DNA from: Sipunculus nudus
Taxonomy: Eukaryota > Annelida > Sipuncula > Golfingiida > Sipunculidae
Assembly: GCA_026874595.1 (NCBI GenBank)
Contig: CM049318.1
Coordinates: 38,587,956 to 38,651,955 of the forward strand
Reading direction: 5' to 3'
Length of the DNA: 64,000 nucleotides
Within the stretch, counting starts at the first letter, position 1; each line of letters opens with the position of its first letter. Positions 28,145-38,321 of the stretch are shown in pieces. The position numbers were made by a program, and so were the translations under genes. The notes under the pieces were generated by a model. That model was not told where the DNA came from and did not search any database. It saw only the letters and a program-made list of their open reading frames with translations.

Positions 28145-30289
28145 GATCCTTCTGTATACTTTACCCAAACACTCAGCGCTGTCGTCGCCAACGGACGTCG
28201 CTTATAGTGGCATGCATTATTAACGCATCACGGTGAATTCCACGTGCCCTTACGTATCCTTCTTTTTAAAAGTGTACTCTTTAGTAATGGAATAGTTTAA
28301 ATTCGGCATTTTGTGATATTTACTTAAATTCGTTTAAGTCACATGGCAATAACAACAGAACCGCAAAAGTGTGGACTAAGTAAGTAAGTTCGAAATAGGA
28401 CTATTTTTGAACGCACAGCGTAAGACAACGAAGGTACAGACAGAGTAAAAAAAAAATATTCAACCGTATGGGAAAATGCAAATATAATACTATATTTCAT
28501 CTGTATATTGGATCCGTTTTGTTTTCAGGGTGGTGATAGTCAAAGAAGAACGTTAATGAATTTAATAGAGTTTTAACAAAACGTGTGATTTTGCATTAGT
28601 AGGTACAAAAATAAAAGACAATAGGACATATACAAGTAAATAAAACTGAAGACATCTACGTACGGAACTTAGTTTTCTCCAGGAGGATAAGCACAGTACA
28701 TAAGATTAAATGAAAATGTTTAGATGCATAGCAACTTGCATTGAAATAGAAGAAAACTGAGATTTGGATATGCTTTTTTGTGCATCCACAGACTTTGAGT
28801 ATTACACAGGTTGGTTGTAGTTACACGGTGTGTTACCCGACCGAGGGTATTTGGTCAGCGTTCTATCCATCAAGGCTGCGTCAGTTTACTCCGCAGCCCT
28901 GCGTCTTGAAGGAGCAGCATGTGCCAGATGCTGAGAAAGCCTGCACCAGCTTCTACTTGTGCCAGCACTAAGCAAATGTTTACATTCCGAGTTGGCAGTG
29001 AGAGCCCTGTGCGGGCGTGATGAGTTTATAAGCGTCAGGCCAGTTGGCAAACACGCCTATCAGCAGTGTCGAGAACGGCGACTCGATGGCGGGAGGGGGA
29101 ACGTTTTTACCTTGCCTCCTGCAAAGATCGCTGGTGTATTTGTAGTTTAGTGTTTAGCAACACCGGGCTAATAAAAAATGACGTGGTAAGATTTGGTCCG
29201 CATCTCTGAAGCAGAGAGGAACCGGGCATACCGGCGACTCCCTAATTCAGTCACCTGTCCGCAAACAGTCATGTCGCTAACTAAACACCAGCCGTGTCAG
29301 ATATTTGTGTTGCGATGCGTGTTCATTCATAATCCGCACGTGGTGCCTGTTTATCAGACTAGTACATCAATGAAAGGAGAATTTACGCAGATAAACTGTG
29401 TATTTTTATGATGGAAAGTTTAAGCTAGTTTTCAGCCAAAGGACCGACAACTTAATTCTTCCTTTGTCTGCTTCTCTCTCTGTCTGTCTGTCTGTCATTC
29501 TTTCTCTCTTTCAAAGTCCACCTACAAACATCCAATGTTTTATTGACCCCCCCCCCTCAGCTGAAAAAAATGGGGAGAAAAATTATTCTCGGGCATACAT
29601 GTTCCACTGAAATGGCTTTTCCCATTTCTCTATATGGAAAAGTGCAACGCTGCAAGGCACCTTCATTTAGTTAATATCCGGAAACGCGTTTCGAAATTGT
29701 GTGTCAAATGTTTGGAACACTGTTTCCACATGTGGATTACCTGAAAGTATCCCATAAAAATACAAAAAGTGATTTTTGGAACGCTCGTACGTCGAATATC
29801 ATTTGTAACTATCTCCTCCTCCTGGGTAGTACCAAACAACAGGAATTACGGTGGAAAAGGTAGCAGGTATTTCGGACGCCGCAACAGGATTTGCAGACAC
29901 ACACACAGACACATTTCACATATATATAAGCTGGCACACATATTGAATTATTTGAGTATAATACCCTCTGGATATTTACACTGAGAGACAAAAATCATAA
30001 ATCATTACTTTAGTCGATGCGTTTACTGTATTACAACACTAAACCAATAAAAATGTGGCATTTTGAGTAATCATTTTGCATCTTAATAATTAAGTCACTT
30101 ATCCACCAGCAGTCATGCCACTAATGCGCACCAGGCTCAGAAAGTGTACTAGATTGTGCCATGTTCATTTACAATCTACAGATGTTGCCAATTTATCATA
30201 GTGATTCATAAGTCAAAGGCAGTCAGGCACTGGAAGGGGCACATACACCATAACGTAATGCAAATATCAGTGGCAGTCATGTTTGGCAA

Positions 30290-30344
<55 letters not shown>

Positions 30345-30630
30345 CTCAACCGTTGGATAGGCCAATCTGTTTTCCACGAAATTATTCCAGCTGCTGACAA
30401 CTGATACCCACAAAATGGAAAACAGTTATTAAATTCCCGGTCAGTCTGTCGCAAAATGTTGTTTGTTGCCAGTTGCGTTGGCAAGTTGTTAGTCATTGAT
30501 GCATATCATTTTTACAATAATATATATGTATACATGTGAAATCTCGCCAAAATCTTGTTTGACATGAAACGGTACCATATTTCGCGACACTTGAAATAAA
30601 AAATGTAAAACTAATTACATGCTATATAAA

Positions 30631-30685
<55 letters not shown>

Positions 30686-33600
30686 GTTTCCTAACATATC
30701 AAAATGCTATGTATCATTTTATAATAAGGTATCATTTCAGCATGAAGTATATTCACGTTCATCGGTAACCACTGATAGTGACTGTATGAGAGAGTACCAC
30801 ATGCTATGCTGTATAGTAACCGTATACCGTAAACAAGTAAACGTCTTCCCATACACCGCGAGAGAGCATGTTATCATGCGGAGACAAATAGTTTGATAGA
30901 GAACAGGCCATGGAAAAATAATTTGCCCCGAAGGTACATGAATAGCGTAACATTAAAGCAGCCATGTGTATAAGGTCTGCACAATAGCGCATGACAACGG
31001 TGATATACAACAGACTGGTCTATACTATCTCCATGAGCCGCACTTTGTATTAAATGGGTATGTACCATTGAAACATATGTGTGGTTTCCTGCAATTATGA
31101 TATAAATTTGGTATGTCTATCGGTCTTTAATGTTCTACAACCGCATGTGTATAGTTAATGTTTCCTTGCCAGATGGCTTTTTTACCTTACCTGAATGACT
31201 CTATAAGCTCAGGTTGTTATAACAAATATTAGGCGGGTTGGCCCTGTGTCTTGTAAGGATATGATACGATGATTACCATGGCTCTAGACATGCCAGATTT
31301 GTTACGCCAGCACACGCAGAATTTATCTTTTCTATGTGATGATATTGATATGTAAAGCATCCAGGATCGTAAGTCAACTAAGATTTTCGCAGTTCAGCAG
31401 ATGAACTCTCCCGTGCAGATATACGAAACTAAATCAGGATCAAATGATCATATTTACAGTCAAGAAAATCACAAAATTTATAGCAAGCACAATCAAGTGA
31501 TTATCAACTAGGATCATGAAGAGACAAACGAAACTGAAATAAGAGTACAGGGTAAACTAATAACAAATAATATATGTTAAATTTCGATTCAGGTTTTACG
31601 CCTTACGATAATATACACTAGCAGAAAAACTCTCACGCACAGTAAGTAACGAAATTAAATATCAACTCCTCAAATCAGCTTTTTTGTATAATTTTATACC
31701 ATTTGCAGGACAAGAGGAAATAAATACTAATGACTCAAAAGGTAAAAAAAAAAAAAAAAAAAAAAAACGAGAAGCACGGGATAAACGCACTAAACATTCA
31801 AAGACAAACATTGTGAAACATGAATTTCTAAATTAATAAAGAAAGACATTTGGTTCTTGTTTTAGAGTTTAAAATAAGCGACCAAAACTTATTCAATTCA
31901 TCGATATGGCAGTAATTCGATGGTAATATTTGCAGCACTAACTGATAAATATTAATTGCTCCGCCAGCTCTACAGATTTAGCATTTTTCAACACCTTTAT
32001 TATATACTAAGTATATAGTAAAAATAAGAGATCAGCCATTAGTAGCGGCACGCTTGAATGATTATGATACATACGATCGACCAGCAAGAAACCATGAAAA
32101 AGTTCACGCAGTAAACCATGCGTGACAATGTTGACATTGATGATGAAGGTAGGATGAAGTCCAGATGGCCTGGCGTTACTGATGGTGGCGTCACGCGTGA
32201 CGACTCGTGTCGTCAGGACGGCGTCACACTGACGTACAGCCCTGTAATCACTGTCTGTACCCGCAGAATTGATATTATTTACGATGCAATAAAATATATC
32301 TATTTTTTATTTCTTCTTTAAAATTGATGTGTGTATATGCTTAATAGTTACTGTATTATTTTAACATATCGCCTAAGTCTATAGAGGTAATACATTCACT
32401 TATATATACACTTAATAAGAATCTTAATAAGATCAGTTCTGCTAATATAATTCGCACAAAAACAATTATATTAGCTACATTTATTAAACCAGGCCATTCA
32501 TAAACAAGTTTTCTTTAATCATCCATAGATAAGTCCAGCTTAATACAGAGGTCCTTATCAAAAAGTGACCTTAATCCAAAAGTAAACTTAGTCTAAAAGC
32601 AAAATAAAATCATATTGCCCCCCCCCCCCTCCAAGCCACACCCAAACTAATCGACTTAATCCAGTGCGAATGTTTTAGCCTGGGTCATCTCTATGCGAAT
32701 GTGGGTTTTGTCTGGCATTTTTCCATATTCAAACATGAGAAAGTGGAGTAAACCTTCAAAGAGTTATGACGAAAAACAGATGCATGGCCTTATACCATGT
32801 CGATCATGGCGTCATACGCGTGACGACTTTTGACGTCTGGACGGCGTCACACAGCTGTACAACCCTGTTATCACGGTCTATATCTTCAGACATGTTATTA
32901 TCTACGATGCACTTAGTATCTTCTTCTGTTTTATAATGGTTTAAATTGAAGTATATGTGCTTAAAAAATCTGTATATAATCTGAAATTATTGTATTTCAT
33001 GAACACGGCTCTGTTAATAATATAGTTTACAGTTTAAAACCAAGTTTTCCACTTTTATTAAACAGGCTTGTTTAAGCCACTAGTCATCGTAATTCAACAG
33101 TCATCGTAATATAATAATCATCTTCCTACATCAACAAAACGAAGCTCATATATTCACCAAACAAGTGAAAAGAAGTTGAGTGTACACGAATGAACTTTTT
33201 ATCACTTGTTTTCAGACAAAATGCCTATATAACGGTTTTTCACAGTCTTTGAAAGCTCAAGAATCTAATAAATATACATAAAATTAAGGTAGAAATTAAG
33301 GATAGCCTAAGAAACTCCTATAAGTAAATCTGAAATTACGGTAAAAATTTTAGAAAAACAGAAGTACTGATTAATGTGTTGTTTATCGTTTTGTCGTAAA
33401 ATGTTAAAAACGGTATGTAAATATATATTGCACATGTGACTAAAACCATCTTTGTCAAGAAATAATCATAAGTTTCCCAGGTGCAAACGTGAGAAAGTTG
33501 AGGAAAGCATATCGGAGTTATATGATGAAAACCAGATTGCCCGTCGATACAGACCGCGGCGTCAGGCGTGACGACTCATATCGTCAGGACTGCGTCACAC

Positions 33601-33739
33601 ACGTACAGCTCTGTAATCACTGTCTCTGTCTTCAGTTATATTACAATACACAAAATATTTTCTTTTTGTTATATATTTTACCGTGAACTTACTTTTCGGT
33701 ACTGACAAGTTATGGTTATTATACACATGCATAAAGCTT

Positions 33740-33782
<43 letters not shown>

Positions 33783-33855
33783 AACCCAATATAGGACTTG
33801 GGCCAATGTCAATGTGTATTTGTTTGTGTATGTTTGTGTTTGTGTGTGTGTGTGC

Positions 33856-33894
<39 letters not shown>

Positions 33895-36800
33895 CGGGGG
33901 CTCTAAATATATATAGACACAACAGTGTAGCGCACGGCATTCTGTCCAAGGCGACGATCCATTTTATTACCTACAATATACCATTAACCAGTAACAAATG
34001 AGGCTTCCTGGCGGGCTGGAAGATTTACTGCGTACGCTCAGTTTTAGCGCCACTGCACACGCGCGTCGGGGAAGAGACGGATGCGAGTTCAAATTCGACC
34101 TGGCGTGGTACAGACGGTGGTCTAGCACCACCGGAACAGTTAAATAATTGCTAAACAAATGTGTATTTTCTGGCCCCATTGTCGCTCTGTTTTCGTGACA
34201 GACGGCGCCAGCCGGGGCCGTACTACTCCGTCAACTACGAAATAAACCACCAAGTGAGGTCTGTTTAATACTCTCACAGACCGATCCATCAAGAACTGTA
34301 GTTGCATGTTTGATCAAACAGCGTCTCAGTATCGCTGGTTTTATCGAACTGGGAATTATTTTTTTTTTCGCTGACAAAGCGCCAAAAATGCTCGTCAACT
34401 CAAGAGGGGCCTTACAAGATTACTATCTTTACTCTGTTTTGTTTACATAAAGACACAAGCGGAACATCGTTTGACTTGTTAACATCATTGTCGCTTCAAT
34501 AGTTGTATACTGTATCTCTCACTTTTGGCTAAAACGTCATTTATCATTTATCGTTGTCAATTGCACTTTCGCTTTAGAGATATTCATACACATTTAACTG
34601 TACGGTCATGCTATATATATATAATATACTGCATCGTTTTATATACTGAGCAGAGGAAAATTTCTTCAACTCAGCAAGGGTAATACATTCTATATTTTCC
34701 AAGTTTTTATAATGTTCCTTAGAATATACTTATTCCATTGTCTACAATAGTTTTCTCTTATTTTGAGCTCTTAGCTTAAATTGTTTTTAGGTCGCCGTAG
34801 ACATCTCAAGTCGATTTTTGTGGATGATAATTTATAGCCCAGCAAACATTTCCTCTTGTTTTCATATTTCAAATTTGTATTGTGCGTGTGTGTGTGTGTG
34901 TGGCTGGGGGGGGGGGGGGGGGGGAAGAAATACCCCGTATGATTTTTTCTGGGTCAAAAGTCAATGTCACAGGGCAGTGGTTCATGAATAAGTCGGGTTA
35001 CAAGTATTTTTGTGAGACTGAATGCTCCATTGTTGGTGAAGATATGTCAATTAATTTTATGAACGGTGAACACTGATGAACTCAAAGAACACCCAGACAC
35101 AGCAATTAAGAAGTTTTCTTTACTTTAACTACTAAGCTAGTAATTAGCAATTTACGAACAAAAATAACAAACTCGAAAGCTATCTCTGGTTAAAGTTTTT
35201 GTCAACTTCGGGTGATTAACAAGTATTTTGCATTGGCTTACAGAAATAAATTTCATCACAAAATTATAATCAAAGTATGGTAATAAACCGACAAACAGAC
35301 TAACAAACTAACAGCCGACAAAGGGACAGAGTGAAAACAAAACCCCTTATCAGTTGAATAATTGTGGATTCTTGGTGGGAAACAGTTCAACAAAGTTTTG
35401 CATAATCATGCTTACAAACAAGCTGACTGACTAAATAAGTTACGAACAGACACGGGTGAAATCTTTACCTCCTTTTTATCGTTTCAGGTGCCTTACAATG
35501 CGCATGCTCGACGAGCACGTGCAAGGAGGAGGGAAAAACCACGTGCATGTCGTCACAGTGGTGCTACGTGCAAAGATTCGATTCCACCAATACAAATTGC
35601 CGGGACCATCCACCGTTAGTGCAGGGCTGTATCGATGACGTCAAAAAGCCGCTACTGTGTGAGAACAGACGGCCCTCCGGTTTACAGGACCCGTGCTGGC
35701 CGACGTTACTGTGTTGTAAAGATGATTTGTGTAACAAAGATATCGTCCCGACCCTCAGGTGGACAGAACAATACGGTGCGTATTTCTTTATCTCTTTTTA
35801 AATGATAACTGTTGCCACCTCACTAGCGACACCTGTCGGCTCCGATTGATACTGAATGTTCGGGTCCATTATATCGAAAAGTAACATTTTATTTTGTTAT
35901 ATCTCATATATACAATGTAATATAAATCTAATAAACCTTACTTTTTGATGCTGTTTCTATCACAGTTGCTGTTTTTATTTGATTATCTTTGAAAAAAAAT
36001 CGACGTTTATTGGACCCAAACGCAGTGTCCATGCTCATGGAAAAATTTATTTTCTATGCAGTGAAACCTGTGTAATAGGAACACCCGTGGAGCTAGCCAA
36101 AAGGTCTCAATTCACGGATGGTCTTATTAGACTTGTCAGTTATAACCAATGTGAGTCCTTTTAGTTTACTCAAGGACGGTGTAAATAGACAGGTGGTCTT
36201 ATTAGAGAGGTGGTCTTTCAAACAGGTTCCAAATTAATAACATTCATATAAAACACTTGCCAAGAGCTAAAGTACCACTCTATATGTTGCAAAATCCGAG
36301 TCCACCTGCTGATCTGGTTTTTTTTACACAAAACAGCTTTTTTGCTAAATTGGAGTTTGTATTGGTAGTACTGCCGCAGTAACCCAATAATTGCCGTGTT
36401 TCCAGCAACAGGAAGTCACCCTGCGACATGAACGACTAGATCTCAATAACAACACAGCATTTCTGCCTTTATCTGCACAGCCTTTCCAAGAAAGAATAAA
36501 CAATATTTATCGTTATGTTAATTAATTTCTTAATACACTCTCGCTCTGTGACGTCACACATTCACCAGCCAATCAAATCAGGATCCTATTTGCGTTTTTG
36601 CTCAGTCGTTCACATAATAAAAAACAAAAACAAAAACACGTGACATACGTTTACCTGAACGCGGAAGTGACAAGGTGGCGCCTGAATGACGTTTCGTTCA
36701 AATTGTTGCAGGTATTACAGAAAGGTAAGGCCATCGTGAACTCCTGATTCTGCGTTGGTGAAGGAGTAGATGAAATCTGACCATAGCTATTACATTTTAA

Positions 36801-38159
36801 GCCGCGTCGTTTGATTGGTTACCAAAATTAGGCCGACGAAAGCTCTATATTGTCTTTGACCAATCCGATTCCATAACTCGAACAATTTAAAGACGTTAGT
36901 TGCCGAGAATCTCACATGAAAAATTAACAAGTGGTAGGAATACAAATGTTAGTATGTTTAGAATACATATTGATAATTGTAGGCGAAGGGTTGGGAATGC
37001 ATGCATACATCGACAGGATGTATGTATATAAGTATTTTCCAGAAGTTCCGGCGAATGATTCTTGATTACTTTCTGTTTTCTTGTCTTCCCTGGCATAAGT
37101 GAAGTATATTAGAGTGCCTTAGTATAAAATCTATGTGATAGAACCCGTCAGATTGAAATTTACCATAATTTTATACCACACGGAGAAATATATTTATTAA
37201 AGCTCACTTAGATATTTTATAAAACATTAAAATCCATGCCTTATTTATTTTTCCATCCTTTTATTATTAAAATTTTGATATAAATGCAAAGTATACGGTG
37301 GCGGCTCGTTAATTCTGCGGTCGCAGTCCATTTTTGAGTATGTGTCTAATATACAGTCACGTGATGTAGGAGCCTACCATAAAAACACCAACAAGATGTG
37401 TCAAAATTCTGCCATGGTTCAGCGGCAGCTTCTCCGCCCTGTCTGGTGGTCTAAATTAGTGAGCCACGGAGTGATTAATTGTACACCTCATACAACGTTA
37501 GACAAATATATAGCGTGACCCGTTATTGACCTGTCTCCAACTGTCCTGAAACAAATGTCTAATTGCTTCTCAATGGAGACAACAGACAAAGGTAGTTTCA
37601 AAATGGCCAATTTGCCCTAACAAGTGTGATGTGTCAGCGACAAGTTGGTGCCACTATATGTCATATTGTATGACACAAATCGCGGCCCCAGGCATTCTAA
37701 AACAGCCCAATAAAGACAAAATACCACTGTGTATGTATAATCGGGACAGCTTGCATATTTTATGGGAAATGTGGATTCTTTAGGACCAGACAAAACTGAC
37801 AAAAAGCCAGAGACGGCAAGTTCAAAATTACAACTGTACAACATATACCGTATACTCTACATTATATTATATATTGTATGAAATGTATGGGAAACTTTGT
37901 ACATACATGTATCATGCTAAGATATTTCAACTTTTCTTTTATGATTTTATATTACAAAATTTGTATAATCTGGAATTAATGACCTTAATATGAAAAACAG
38001 ACTGACATTCTCCCCTCTATGTTTTAATATAGTAAAGGTAGGAATAATAAAAAAGAAGGCCCAAATGAACTACTTACCTCCTGCAGGCAATGATCTTATT
38101 CACGGCTGCTCTCTTATTTGCACCAAAACTTTGTTTTCTGCAGGTCTCTCTTTCTCCCC

Positions 38160-38196
<37 letters not shown>

Positions 38197-38252
38197 TCAC
38201 TTACACATACACACACACACACGCACGTGTTGCTCCTCTGTCTGTCTGCTTG

Positions 38253-38321
<69 letters not shown>

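Larger units (their letters stand above)
29149..32092. other. Intron 1, simple repeats only
   Basis: Contains CT-rich stretches near 29472-29512, a C run near 29549, and the (CT)n, (TA)n and poly-A arrays listed separately. Nothing coding is recognised. Confidence 0.5.
32093..33720 (+). repeat. Diverged tandem triplication of a ~640-750 bp unit
   Basis: Three units begin near 32093, 32732 and 33485 (third partial). Each starts with an ATGAGAAAGT-like stretch, passes a conserved core (GGCGTCA, GTGACGACT, GTCaGGACgGCGTCACAC), then CGTACAGCcCTGTAATCACTGTCT, a C/T-rich CAG, and TTAT-ACgATGCA. After the first two units the intervening sequence is also related (CTGTTAATA, TTTATTAAACCAGGC). The open frames over units 1 and 3 share a TD.GV.RDDS.RQD peptide. 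They then diverge in frame, and unit 2 has a one-base insertion in the core, so conservation is probably not at the protein level. Confidence 0.75.

Noticed and set aside
32118-33686. Protein-coding exon family (shared TD.GV.RDDS.RQD peptide)
   Set aside because: The frame is lost after the core in one unit and inside the core in another, while nucleotide half-sites are conserved; coding is less likely than a regulatory or RNA role.
34906-34924. G-quadruplex regulatory element
   Set aside because: It is a single homopolymer run next to GT repeats; runs like this also occur at 59868 and 61277 and are likely simple sequence or sequencing-prone tracts.
36549-36700. Alternative internal promoter in intron 2 (CRE, CCAAT, E-box)
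   Set aside because: No TATA, no downstream start or exon in frame other than exon 3; too little to call.
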